DNA from: Crossaster papposus
Lineage: Eukaryota; Echinodermata; Asteroidea; Velatida; Solasteridae
Direction of reading: 5' to 3'
DNA length: 64,000 nucleotides
Assembly: GCA_037893245.1 (NCBI GenBank)
Contig: JBAIAA010000008.1
Location: forward strand, 2,150,001-2,214,000
Below are positions 9,827 through 18,957 of this stretch, piece by piece; position 1 is the stretch's first letter; each line of letters opens with the position of its first letter. Position numbers and translations under genes: made by a program. The notes under the pieces were generated by a model. It worked only from the letters and a program-made list of their open reading frames with translations. It was not told where the DNA came from and made no database searches.

Positions 9827-11274
9827 TAGTACTCCATCCGACACCATTTGATAATCACAGATAACCGATCGGTCAGCTGTTTGTGTAAATGGTCGACAAT
9901 GGTTAGCCGTCCTGTTATTTGAGTCAATTTTGAGTGGCAGGACAAAAAAATGGGTTATTTCACGCAAAGTGCCCCATTTCCCAATTTTTCATGGGAAAAA
10001 GTGCTGCTCTAATAGTCTGGTTTATGTTCTATGGAGGCTCTCAATCTACTCTGTATTATCAAGCTCTGGCATCTTTGGATACAGTCTCTTAAGTTTTATC
10101 CGAGCGTCTTCAGTGGTAAAACGCCACTGTGTAGTCACTTTTCTTGCGTTGCGCTTCTCCTCCCAGGCTTTGACTTCTCTCCGGAGAATATCTTGGGTAG
10201 GGATACGCCGATCCAGACATTGGCGACTCAGTATACTCAGCTCAATTTCGGCCATATCCAGCCAACTGCCATGCTTTGGGGTGTAATGAAACTCAAGCTT
10301 ATCAATCATTCTGCGGGCTTCTTCTGGGGAAAAAGATTTATAAAGTGATGCGGGAGAATGCGTGTTCAAGTTGTCTCCAACCAGTATAACTTTCTCTGCA
10401 TCTTTGTGGCGAACATCGACCAGAAACTTGATTTGATGAGCCCAATCAATCGCTGTCCTACGATCAGTCACCTCAACATGCCGCTAACCTGTCAAGGGTT
10501 CAAACATCATGAACAAATTGCTGACGCCATTACGTTCATACTCTGTGTCATAATGCTCCGGTTTTTCAGGCTCAACAGGCATTGGATTAACGACTTCTTT
10601 AACATGCTGCTTGCTACTTTCATCAAGGCAAACAAGCGGACGCCTTGGATCAAGAGGACGTTTATAGACTTCAAGAATATCCTCCATCGCACTCACAAAG
10701 TTGGCGCTTTCTTCCGCAGGTATACACCATTCCTTTTTTTGCCAGGGCTTAAGCTCATTTTTTTTAGCCCCTCATGTACTGTGCTTCTGGAAATCGATTC
10801 GACGTATCTGAGCTCAATCATGCGATCTGTCAGTAAGTTTAGCGTCCATCGGCTGGCTCCTTCCGGTGGTGGTGAGCAGGTAAGGGCAATAAGGTGAGCG
10901 TCGGCTTCGCCATCGAGTTTACGTACCCGACCGTGGCTGCTTAGTTTTCCATTGACAGCGACATCAAGCCCTTCTTCAACAAATCGTTGCCTGAGGCGAG
11001 TGATAGTAAGCGGCCTAACATGGAAAGCTTTGGCTACCTGATCATGCTGCAGTGGATCATGGTTTTCATCGATAGCCAGAAGGATATTGGCTTTACGTTT
11101 TTTGTGTTGTGCAACTTTGGGCTTTTCCTGCTTGATAAGCCGTTCAAGTATTGATCGTTCTTCCTCGCTGAGTCGAACATGATATTTGATGGTCATAATA
11201 ACTCCGGTGTTATGGACTCGGAGTTATTAGAATAGCCTTCAGTAAACTATCATCTTCTGCCGGACGGAGTACTA
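9827..11274 (-). mobile_element. IS630-family element, copy 1
   Basis: A 1444-bp element flanked by TA on both sides, as usual for IS630. One end reads GTACTCCATCCGACA and the other, inverted, GTACTCCGTCCGGCA. Three further copies (54902-56349, 57338-58785, 60051-61498) have the same size. It is inserted in the 5' half of the group II intron. Confidence 0.9.
10046..11196 (-). pseudogene. IS630 transposase, copy 1, with a nonsense codon
   Basis: The first frame (11196-10693) carries the helix-turn-helix part. The second carries the DDE domain with VCLDESSK, VILVGDNLNTHS and LDMAEIELS, in the -1 frame, as in the other copies. Here the second frame is cut by TAG at 10486-10484, where copies 2-4 have TGG in TGWRHV. 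Transposase from this copy would lack the second Asp and the Glu, so it should be inactive by itself but could be moved by the intact copies. Confidence 0.88.
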
Positions 11275-11325
11275 GGCTGGACAGGGGACTTTCACCCCAT
11301 AAGTGGTGTGCCGTGCCCGGCACAC

Positions 11326-11466
11326 CAAGGTAGGCCGCTGCGCGGCGGCTTTTTGTCCTGAGCCAACGGATGGCTCTCATTCCATTTTGCGCAGGATACG
11401 CATACTTTCTTAAGCTCGGCTTTGTCACAATCAGCTCCTGACTTCATAGCGGCCTTCAGGAGCTGA
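11326..11466 (+). other. Stretch between intron and IS91-type gene, with a terminator-like hairpin
   Basis: A GC-rich hairpin GGCCGCTGCGCGGCGGC followed by TTTTTG lies at about 11333-11352 on the + strand, just outside the intron's 5' end. A second inverted pair, AGCTCCTG...CAGGAGCTGA, lies at about 11432-11466. No credible gene is seen. Some group II introns favour sites next to terminators, which fits the first hairpin. Confidence 0.35.
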
Positions 11467-11532
11467 TTTATCCGCGTCCCCTCCCAACAAAAACACCTGC
11501 TCAGAGGTCATGGGCTTTGGCATAACTTCAAA

Positions 11533-12666
11533 ATGAAGTATGAAGCGACTCTTCGCCCTGTCGTTATTGAGCATATGAATAAAGTGCTGGCCTGCGGACA
11601 GAAGGTCATGGGATACGCCACCTTTGAATGCGGTAATGATGCGTGTAGTCATTCGAAGGTTATTTGTTTCAGTTGTAAGTGCCGCTCCTGTAATACTTGC
11701 GGCAAGAAGATGACCGACCAATGGATGGAGAATCAGAAAGCCTTACTGCCTGATACGGAGTGGCAACAAATCACCTTCACTATGCCTGGTGAGTTATGGG
11801 TGTTGTTTGAGCTTAACCGTGAATTACTGGGTAAACTTAGCCCCTTGGCTGCAAACATCATGTTGGCTTTCGCTGGCAAAAAAGGCATTCTTCCCGGAAT
11901 TTTTACCGCCCTTCACACCTATGGTCGTGACCTGAAATGGAATGTGCACATTCATCTGTCTGTTACCCGTGGCGGACTTTACGATGATAATCAGCAATGG
12001 AAGTCAATCTATTACCCAAAACCGCCCATCATGGAAGGTTGGCGCTCTGGTGTGATCGACATTCTCGAAAAGGCTTACGAAAACAATGATTTGATTTTGC
12101 CACCTGAACTGGAAGACGAATGTCATAACCTAAAGGGATTTCAGCGCTTTCTGGATCGCCACGCAGAAAAGCATTGGATCGTTCACTTTGCCAAAGTCAC
12201 CAACAACCCAAAGGCCACTGTCAGTTACCTTGGCCGCTACCTGAAACGACCGCCTATCGCTATGTCACGACTGAAGCACTACGACGCTAAAGGTGTCAGT
12301 TTTGAGTATTTGGATCACAAATCAAAAACCTATCGTCGGTTCAACTGTAGTCCAGAGGAGTTTCTGCACCGGCTAACTCGGCACATCCCAGAGAAAGGCT
12401 TTCAGATGATCCGTTATTATGGCTTTTTATCCAACCGAGTTCGCGCCAAACTGTTACCAACAGTTTACAACTTGCTCAATCAACCGAAGCGCAACGCCCT
12501 AAAAATCACTTTCCCTGACCTGATGCAGAAAAGCTTTGGTATTGATCCTCTGAAATGCATTCTGTGTAATGCTCAAATGCTCTTTGTGGGTATTACCCGA
12601 GGTAAATCACAAAGAGAGCTGCATCAATACGCAGAAGAGCTTGCACTTGCGAAGCCTATTACCTGA
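11533..12666 (+). CDS. IS91-family (HUH) transposase
   Basis: A 377-residue IS91-type rolling-circle transposase. The N-terminal zinc-binding part shows paired cysteines (CGNDAC, CFSCKCRSCNTCGKK). The HUH metal-binding motif is in WNVHIHLSVTRGG and a tyrosine-containing catalytic helix in YLGRYLKRPP. The C-terminus has a second Cys pair (CILCNAQ). The open frame extends upstream to 11467, and the family usually has a few tens more residues at the N-terminus, so the start is uncertain or slightly truncated. The element ends were not identified. Confidence 0.8.
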   Translation: MKYEATLRPVVIEHMNKVLACGQKVMGYATFECGNDACSHSKVICFSCKCRSCNTCGKKMTDQWMENQKALLPDTEWQQITFTMPGELWVLFELNRELLGKLSPLAANIMLAFAGKKGILPGIFTALHTYGRDLKWNVHIHLSVTRGGLYDDNQQWKSIYYPKPPIMEGWRSGVIDILEKAYENNDLILPPELEDECHNLKGFQRFLDRHAEKHWIVHFAKVTNNPKATVSYLGRYLKRPPIAMSRLKHYDAKGVSFEYLDHKSKTYRRFNCSPEEFLHRLTRHIPEKGFQMIRYYGFLSNRVRAKLLPTVYNLLNQPKRNALKITFPDLMQKSFGIDPLKCILCNAQMLFVGITRGKSQRELHQYAEELALAKPIT

Positions 12667-12792
12667 GTCACGCCCTCAATCCGTCTGAAGTCCGTAATGA
12701 GAGAAAGAAACTGGCGTAGAGGAAGGGTTATCAATGATTTTTGGGGTAGCTCAGAAGTAGTTCTGGTTCTTACGACAGAAACCCAGTAGTCA

Positions 12793-12850
12793 GCCAGCCA
12801 AAATCAGCATTTTTCCAGCCAAAATCAGCATTTTTAAATCAGCATTTTTT
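12793..12850. repeat. Short direct repeats AAATCAGCATTTTT
   Basis: AAATCAGCATTTTT occurs three times in about 55 bp; the first two copies are preceded by CCAGCCA. It lies between the IS91-type gene and the larger tandem array. Confidence 0.7.
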
Positions 12851-12880
12851 GATGGGTTTTTGGAGATTCTCAGACTTGCA

Positions 12881-13168
12881 AATTCCTATGCATTAAATTC
12901 CTATGCATAAATTCCTATGCATAAATTCCTATGCATTAAATTCCTATGCATAAATTCCTATGCATAAATTCCTATGCATAAATTCCTATGCATAAATTCC
13001 TATGCATTAAATTCCTATGCATTAAATTCCTATGCATCAATTCCTATGCATAAATTCCTATGCATAAATTCCTATGCATAAATTCCTATGCATAAATTCC
13101 TATGCATAAATTCCTATGCATAAATTCCTATGCATTAAATTCCTATGCATAAATTCCTATGCATTAAA
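12881..13168. repeat. Tandem array of about 20 copies of AATTCCTATGCAT(T)A
   Basis: The unit alternates between 14 bp (AATTCCTATGCATA) and 15 bp (AATTCCTATGCATTA), with one CATCA variant near 13035. Each unit contains the palindrome ATGCAT, so the array presents about 20 evenly spaced palindromes at slightly more than one helical turn. There are no unique spacers, so it is not a CRISPR array. Its right edge is read as the C-terminus of the neighbouring broken gene. Confidence 0.92.
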
Positions 13169-13759
13169 TGAGGCTCCTCACCTTTAAACAGTACTTCTTC
13201 ATAGGACTTAGCAGCATATGTTTCAATGTTCATTGCACTGACAATAATAGCGTCATCCACGATGACATCTGCACCGCTTGCTAGCAGTTCTTGTTCATTT
13301 TGATAAGATTCGCTCTCCTGAGGAATTTCAAGCCATTCATAGCTGCCCTCAATAGCAGATATGGGTTGAGTTTCTAACTGGCAGGCTCCAGCTTTATGAA
13401 CTGATGCACATTCCTGCCGAGGGGCATCTATAGCAATAGAAAGCTCTTTGAGTACCCTTCCACATGCTCTGAATACAGTGAATTTAGAGCATTTCTTTTT
13501 GACCCTATGTGGAACAGTTTCTGAACAACATATTTTACTGAAAGGCTTTACAAAAAACTCGGTCACGATCAAAATAGGCTCGAATAGCTTGATGACCCGC
13601 ATCACAAAATGACGTCAACTCACCCACCTCATATTCAGACACGATATCAAACCCAGCAAGCTCCTCCTCTGCTTGCATCATACTTTTTCCAGCGCTACTC
13701 ATTACAAATAGTCCAATTAAAAGTAATAGTTTTTTAACCGACTCATCACGCCTTATCAA
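13135..13759 (-). pseudogene. Secreted cysteine-containing protein of unknown function, frameshifted
   Basis: The first frame has a signal peptide-like start (VKKLLLLIGLFVMSSA) followed by EEELAGFDIVSEYEVGELTS. It runs to FDRDRVF, then stops just after. A second frame continues FSKICCSETVPHRVKKKCSK and an acidic C-terminal half to the edge of the tandem array. The break lies in a T6 run (minus strand) near 13551-13556. One base fewer would join the frames. It follows epmA immediately, its start overlapping the epmA stop region, with no clear ATG. The family is not recognised. Confidence 0.5.
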
Positions 13760-14735
13760 ACGAAAATACCAGCACATCACTGATTTTTGATGTCCTCATC
13801 ATTAACATTAACAACCGGTCAATGCCTAACGCCACGCCTGCACAATCAGGCATACCATGCTCTAAGGCATACACTAGTCGCTGATCAAAAGGATAAACAA
13901 GAAATCCCCGGTCTTCCCGTTTGCGCTGTTCTGCTTTAAAGCGTTTTAGCTGTTCCTCGGCATCGAGCAACTCATGGTAACCATTGGCTAACTCAATCCC
14001 ATTCACAAAAAGTTCAAATCGGGCAGCCACCGTTTGACCTTTTTCATCAGTCCTTAGACGCGCCAATGCCGACATAGTCGCTGGGTAGTCGTAGACAAAG
14101 ACACCCTGTAATTCATGACTGTCTTTCTGACCCAGCTCAGGCTCAATAAAGTGAGAAAAAAGAACATCCAGACAATCATTGCGCTCAAGCCCAGCTAATT
14201 TGTCATTCACTTTCTCTTTAACCAAAGCATCCAACTCTCCGTCTGATGTCGTATGTGGGTTAACCCCCAGATACTCATCAAACAGTTCACCATAGTTGCA
14301 CCGTCTCACTTCCCTGAATGTTGACACGCTACTGAGCATGCCAGCTACATCATTCATTAGCCGCTGCTGATCCATCCCCACCCGATACCACTCAAGCATT
14401 GTGAACTCCGGGTTGTGCCGACCACCTGCTTCGCCATTTCTAAAGACACGCCCCAACGAATAGATATCGCCACTGCCAGCCGCCAGCAACCGCTTCATAG
14501 GAAACTCAGGCGATGTGTTTAAATAGCAAGTTTGCGCAGTACCACCGCCAATGGGGGTAAAGTCACTATGAAAGCTATCAATGTAGACATCCACTGTAGC
14601 ACCTGAAGACAGGTACGGTGTTTCTACTTCCAGCACATTTTTTTCGTGAAAGTAATTTCGAATATTTCGTAAGAGTTCTGCCCGCTCACGAAGCGCCATC
14701 ATTGAGGCTGAGGGTTTCCAGTTTGAATTGGACAT
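13746..14735 (-). CDS. epmA: EF-P--(R)-beta-lysine ligase EpmA
   Basis: A 329-residue class II lysyl-tRNA-synthetase-like enzyme without an anticodon-binding domain, as expected for EpmA (also PoxA/GenX), which attaches (R)-beta-lysine to EF-P. Motif 2 is visible as GRVFRNGEAGGRHNPEFTMLEWYR and motif 3 as GVALGIDRLLMLM, here named by their cores RNGE and GIDR. It reads in the same direction as efp, 140 bp downstream, with epmB divergent from efp, so the whole modification set is together. Length and motifs are complete. Confidence 0.95.
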   Translation of the reverse strand: MSNSNWKPSASMMALRERAELLRNIRNYFHEKNVLEVETPYLSSGATVDVYIDSFHSDFTPIGGGTAQTCYLNTSPEFPMKRLLAAGSGDIYSLGRVFRNGEAGGRHNPEFTMLEWYRVGMDQQRLMNDVAGMLSSVSTFREVRRCNYGELFDEYLGVNPHTTSDGELDALVKEKVNDKLAGLERNDCLDVLFSHFIEPELGQKDSHELQGVFVYDYPATMSALARLRTDEKGQTVAARFELFVNGIELANGYHELLDAEEQLKRFKAEQRKREDRGFLVYPFDQRLVYALEHGMPDCAGVALGIDRLLMLMMRTSKISDVLVFSFDKA

Positions 14736-14819
14736 AGAAATGCTTCCTGTTACTCATTGTTGATTACAACATAACAGGGAAAGGGAAAAAGAGGGAATGA
14801 CTGCAAAAAGAGGAAAGGC

Positions 14820-14872
14820 GCTGGCCACGCACAATACAATCAGCTGAAACTGCAGTGGCCAGTATTTAACAA
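14820..14872 (-). terminator. Possible terminator after efp
   Basis: Inverted repeat ACTGGCCAC...GTGGCCAG with a long loop, followed on the minus strand by GCGCCTTTCCTCTTTTTGC. It lies directly between efp and epmA, so it may only partly separate the two. Confidence 0.35.
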
Positions 14873-14876
14873 GAAG

Positions 14877-15446
14877 TTACTTCACACGCCCAACATATTC
14901 ACCGGTACGCGTATCAATCTTCAGCATTTCACCTTCCACAATAAACAGCGGGACTTTTACAGAGAACCCAGTGGTCAGCTTGGCTGGTTTGGAGCCGCCC
15001 TGCGCAGTATCGCCTTTCAGACCCGGGTCTGTTTCGACGACTTGCAGTTCTACAAAGTTTGGGGCAGAGACCGATAAAGGCGCGCCGTTATACAGCGTTA
15101 CCGTGTATACTCCTTGCTCCTTCAACCAGTTAATTGTGTCGCCCAGAGCGTCTTTGCTGGCAGCGTACTGTTCGTAAGAACCATCAGTCATCATGAAGTG
15201 CCAGAATTCGCCATCAGCGTACAGGTATTCCATGTCCAGCTCGATAACGTCGGCCCCTTCAAGGCTTTCACCGGACTTGAAAGTACGCTCCCAAACGCGA
15301 CCGTTCATCAGGTTGCGAAATTTAACGCGGCTGAACGCCTGGCCCTTGCCGGGCTTGACGAACTCGTTCTCAATGATCGAACAAGGGTCTCCTTCAAGCA
15401 TGACTTTGAGACCGGAACGAAATTCATTGGTACTGTAGTTGGCCAT
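14877..15446 (-). CDS. efp: Translation elongation factor P
   Basis: A 189-residue EF-P, full length, that relieves ribosome stalling at proline runs. The modification loop reads KPGKGQ with Lys34 at the tip, matching substrates of EpmA/EpmB. The C-terminal domain ends [12 protein letters not shown] as is typical. It is divergent from epmB with 29 bp between the two starts, so the promoters must be closely packed or overlap the genes. Confidence 0.97.
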   Translation of the reverse strand: MANYSTNEFRSGLKVMLEGDPCSIIENEFVKPGKGQAFSRVKFRNLMNGRVWERTFKSGESLEGADVIELDMEYLYADGEFWHFMMTDGSYEQYAASKDALGDTINWLKEQGVYTVTLYNGAPLSVSAPNFVELQVVETDPGLKGDTAQGGSKPAKLTTGFSVKVPLFIVEGEMLKIDTRTGEYVGRVK

Positions 15447-15475
15447 TAATGTTACCAGATAAATGAAAAACGCCT

Positions 15476-16504
15476 ATGATAACCCGTTCTGCTCTCAGAG
15501 TGCACACCATTAACGCGACCGAACCTGCTAGCTGGCAACAAACCCTGTCGACGGCTGTTACCTGCCCCAAAGAACTGCTTCATCTATTAGGACTTGATCA
15601 GGCATTACTACCCGATGCCTTAAAGGCAGACAGCCTCTTTTCATTACGGGTACCTCGTGGGTTTGTGGCAAAAATGGCTTACAAAAACCCCAATGACCCT
15701 CTGTTGTTACAGATATTGCCCTTAGGGCAGGAACTACAGGAAGCGGAAGGGTATAGTCTCGACCCTCTGAGTGAAACACCGCAAAACCCATGCAATGGCG
15801 TTATCCACAAATACAACGGTCGCCTGCTGCTGATTACCAGTGGCGCCTGCGCTATCAACTGCCGCTTTTGCTTTCGCCGGCATTTCCCTTATGGCGACAA
15901 TCAACTCAGTGGTGAAGACTGGGACAACGCATTAGCTTACATTGCTGCCGATACCAGCATTAAAGAAGTGATTCTCAGTGGGGGTGACCCGTTAGCGGCC
16001 AATGACAAACGGCTGAAAAAATTAGCTACTGCGTTGAGTAACATCCCTCATGTAGAAACACTGCGACTTCACACCCGCTTGCCTCTAGTGATCCCCGAGC
16101 GCATTACCGATAAGATGATCGACTGGTTTGCCGGCACCCGCCTGAAGCCCGTCATGGTCATTCACTGTAACCATGCCAATGAAATCGATGCATCTGTACG
16201 AACCGCCTTGCAGAAATTGCAAAGCGCCGGTGTTATGCTGTTGAACCAAACCGTATTACTGAAAGGCATTAACGATTCTGTTGAGGCACTGGTCAATCTT
16301 AGCCAGACATTGTTTCAATCGTCGGTACTGCCTTATTACCTACATGTACTGGATAAAGTGCAAGGTGCTGCGCATTTTGATGTGGATGAAACAACCGCCT
16401 GCCAACTCATTGATGGAATACGGGAACAGTGCCCCGGTTATTTAGTACCTAAATTGGTGCGTGAGATAGCAGGGGAGCTTAATAAAACGCCTATAACGAT
16501 ATAA
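15476..16504 (+). CDS. epmB: EF-P beta-lysylation protein EpmB (lysine 2,3-aminomutase-like)
   Basis: A 342-residue radical SAM protein. The cluster motif CxxxCxxC is in CAINCRFCFRR, followed by SGGDPL, a common SAM-binding feature. It lacks the long C-terminal extension of catabolic lysine 2,3-aminomutases, and its neighbours are efp and epmA, so EpmB is the clear choice: it makes (R)-beta-lysine for EF-P. Intact. Confidence 0.95.
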   Translation: MITRSALRVHTINATEPASWQQTLSTAVTCPKELLHLLGLDQALLPDALKADSLFSLRVPRGFVAKMAYKNPNDPLLLQILPLGQELQEAEGYSLDPLSETPQNPCNGVIHKYNGRLLLITSGACAINCRFCFRRHFPYGDNQLSGEDWDNALAYIAADTSIKEVILSGGDPLAANDKRLKKLATALSNIPHVETLRLHTRLPLVIPERITDKMIDWFAGTRLKPVMVIHCNHANEIDASVRTALQKLQSAGVMLLNQTVLLKGINDSVEALVNLSQTLFQSSVLPYYLHVLDKVQGAAHFDVDETTACQLIDGIREQCPGYLVPKLVREIAGELNKTPITI

Positions 16505-16932
16505 TCTCATTTTCAATAACCAGCAACGACTTTCTTCTGCAGCATCTAGAATTAACAAACCCTCATTTATTTTAAATGATGCTGCATATTCGCCATTCAC
16601 TCGCGCTCTAACAGCAAACTCTTCACAAAGTAGACCCAATAGAGATAGCAACAGCTCTTATTTACACTAAAACTCATATACCTATAATAAATATAATTAA
16701 TTTACCTTTATTTCTTATAGGTATAAAAAGATAATAAAAAAGCACTATATTACAAAAACAATTAAAATCACCAGCAATTCCCTCTTTCCATATAAATAAG
16801 TCGTAAATTGATTTTAAATTTCGTCTCTATTCAGGCGAGCACAGCCAACCCGTTGCATATAAAATGCAATTTTCAAATCTCATATCCCCTGAAAACCCTG
16901 AAAACCCTGAAAACCCTGACTACCAAAAAGCC
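16505..16932. other. AT-rich non-coding stretch
   Basis: Holds a spaced inverted repeat ATACCTATAA...TTATAGGTAT (about 16679-16732) and the small palindromic pair TTGCATATAAAATGCAA near 16853. It finishes with a short direct repeat block. A weak leftward frame (16651-16442) overlaps epmB and is probably not a gene. Confidence 0.5.
16887..16920. repeat. Nine-base direct repeats CCCTGAAAA
   Basis: CCCTGAAAA is repeated three times and followed by CCCTGA, just beyond the 3' end of the neighbouring transposase gene. It may mark an element edge or be slippage. Confidence 0.8.
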
Positions 16933-18282
16933 TTAAGATGTATCGATTTTTAATCGGGTCGGCTTGATACCGCTTATAATGGCTTCAAACAATTCATCCC
17001 AACTTTCAATTAGCCAGGATAAAAATATTCGCGTTATCGATTTCCAAAGATGGGTTCTGACGCCTCTCGATCGCTTTTTCAAGGCTTTTTGAAATTCTGG
17101 GCTGGTCATTTCCTGTATTTGATCAACCATGAAAGCCAGAAACGTGAGATAAGCTAGGTTAGTTGCCAAGTGACACTTACCGTGACCGTAATTGTGTTCA
17201 AGATGGTAGCCTTGGTGTTTCAGGGTGTTAAATGTTTGATTCTCGATATGCCAGCGACATCTTCCTCCTCGCATTACAGCTTCAACTGTTTCATGGGTTA
17301 ACTCGATATCGATCACCCAGCACCAAGGATGGTGATGGCCTTCCTTATCAATTTCGATGTAATCAAGAACATTGACGACTTGGGTGAGTTGTGATGCATT
17401 AAGCTTCACATTGTTGGCAAAACGGAACATGTGCTTTGTGCCGGTTTTTTCATCAATAACTTCATGATGGTTAAGCTCACCCTGGTCGCCTAAAGCATTC
17501 ATTGCTTCGATTAATGACTTATGGTTACCATCTTTAGCGACAATGATGTAGTGCCAACCATAGCGTTTGATGAGTTCAATCGTTGGATTATCTGCATACA
17601 AGCCATCCAGCAGGATGATCAGCTTTAGGTGAGGATGCTCTCGTTTGACATGTGCCAGATAGAGCTTTAGGGCATTTTTCTCACAGTCGTTTTTGGTTGA
17701 GCCGTCCTGACGCACAATGGCCTCAGGAGCAAAGGGAAGTACGGTCTTTTGTTCGGGATGAACAAGGCACCCTCCCATGAGACCATGCTGATAAGACTCG
17801 TTGGATTTCCCCTCATTTTTCACGCAGCATTCAGGGCAACCGCATTTGCTGGAGTAAAACGTTCCAGTACCATCCAGAGGCATCAAGTAGTGATCCTGTA
17901 AATCACCGAGCTGGAACTCAAAGGCTTTGAGTGAGTTGTTGCGCTGAACGAGGGAAAAGAGTTTTTTAAATGGCTTACGTAAGTGTTGTGGATCAACAGG
18001 GTCAAGCATTTCCCGCATATGGGTATCACATGGCACCCGCCCATCCTGTACATGATAAAGAGTTGTAAGGTTGTGGCAGAGCACGGGGTCAGCGCAGTCA
18101 GTATCAAAATCCAGCAAAGAACCGTACTTCTGATGCATCATGGCAAAGGCAGACTTTGCAAAGTTGGGAAAGTGGATGCCATTAGCATGATGTTTGGAGC
18201 GGTGATCAGGGATTTCATCAAAGCATTTGCAGACCTGAAAAATAAGGTTCTCTGCGTTAAGGTGTTTTCTGTGATTTGGCAT
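16933..18282 (-). CDS. DDE transposase, family unresolved
   Basis: A 449-residue protein with DDE-type features: PLDGTGTFYSSKCGCPECC (first Asp, with a Cys-rich insertion), ILLDGLYADNPTIELIK (second Asp) and GRCRWHIENQTFNTLKHQGY (Glu region). This IS4-superfamily style protein is probably of the ISNCY type, but no clear terminal repeats were found. The gene is open from end to end. Confidence 0.75.
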   Translation of the reverse strand: MPNHRKHLNAENLIFQVCKCFDEIPDHRSKHHANGIHFPNFAKSAFAMMHQKYGSLLDFDTDCADPVLCHNLTTLYHVQDGRVPCDTHMREMLDPVDPQHLRKPFKKLFSLVQRNNSLKAFEFQLGDLQDHYLMPLDGTGTFYSSKCGCPECCVKNEGKSNESYQHGLMGGCLVHPEQKTVLPFAPEAIVRQDGSTKNDCEKNALKLYLAHVKREHPHLKLIILLDGLYADNPTIELIKRYGWHYIIVAKDGNHKSLIEAMNALGDQGELNHHEVIDEKTGTKHMFRFANNVKLNASQLTQVVNVLDYIEIDKEGHHHPWCWVIDIELTHETVEAVMRGGRCRWHIENQTFNTLKHQGYHLEHNYGHGKCHLATNLAYLTFLAFMVDQIQEMTSPEFQKALKKRSRGVRTHLWKSITRIFLSWLIESWDELFEAIISGIKPTRLKIDTS

Positions 18283-18957
18283 GATTGCGGTTACAACAGC
18301 TTGATATTAAAAAGTAATGTCAAACACAATTTTAGCTTGTAAAAGTCTACGATTTTATATTTTTTACCTGTCCTGCAACCCTTGTGGCAGAAGGCTTGGG
18401 TTATTTAGCAGGAATGGCTGCCTGTTTCCTAAAATGCCACGCCACTTTTGGATCCCATGGACAATGCAAAATATATTCAGCAGGTAGAGTTAGCTCTGGA
18501 TTACGACTGCATTTTTCAATAAATTTCTCTATTAACTTTCCCTTCATTCGGCAGAGAAAAAAGGGACGATTAAAAAACTCAGGCAACCCATTTTCATTAA
18601 TTTTTCGATCTACATCCCATAACACCCCGTTCCTATCCACTATACTGTTTTTCACAAGATGCTATAAAAGCCTCTTTCCAAAGCTTACAAACAGCCATCA
18701 AAGGCAGCCTATCTTTCATAGGGATATGGCCAAAAATAGCCATCAGCTCGTACAATTCCATATCAGAAAGCCTTAACTTTTCTGATTGTTTATATTCAAA
18801 CTTTTTGGCTAATTTTAGACATCGTTTTTTTTCAGACTCTAGAAGAATAAGCCTTTTATCTAAGCTCATTTCAGGGAACGGAGGTTCATGTCTAGACTCA
18901 CTATGGATGCCAACTCCAAAAGTCTGGCTGATATACAGTGCTGCAAACAGAATGACA

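Larger units (their letters stand above)
7996..11325 (-). mobile_element. Group II intron, interrupted by IS630
   Basis: Read leftwards, the 5' end begins GTGTGCCGGGCACGG at 11325, followed by the ACTTATGGGGTGAAAGTCCC motif common in this intron class. The 3' end carries a domain V-like hairpin (CGAACCGCCCAGTGCGG... near 8030-8075) and finishes at CCCGAT near 7996. An IS630 copy (9827-11274) sits in the 5' structured part. Without it the intron would be close to 1.9 kb, normal for a group II intron with a reverse transcriptase. End positions are judged by eye from the conserved termini and could be off by a few bases. Confidence 0.75.

Noticed and set aside
11210..11428. VirB4 N-terminus upstream of the group II intron
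   Set aside because: The 34 codons before the intron do not resemble VirB4 and join the 3' exon out of frame.
12881..13168. CRISPR array
   Set aside because: Units are contiguous 14-15 bp repeats with no spacers, and no cas gene is in the window.
16442..16651. Leftward 69-codon frame after epmB
   Set aside because: It overlaps the epmB 3' end, has no ribosome site and no recognisable features.
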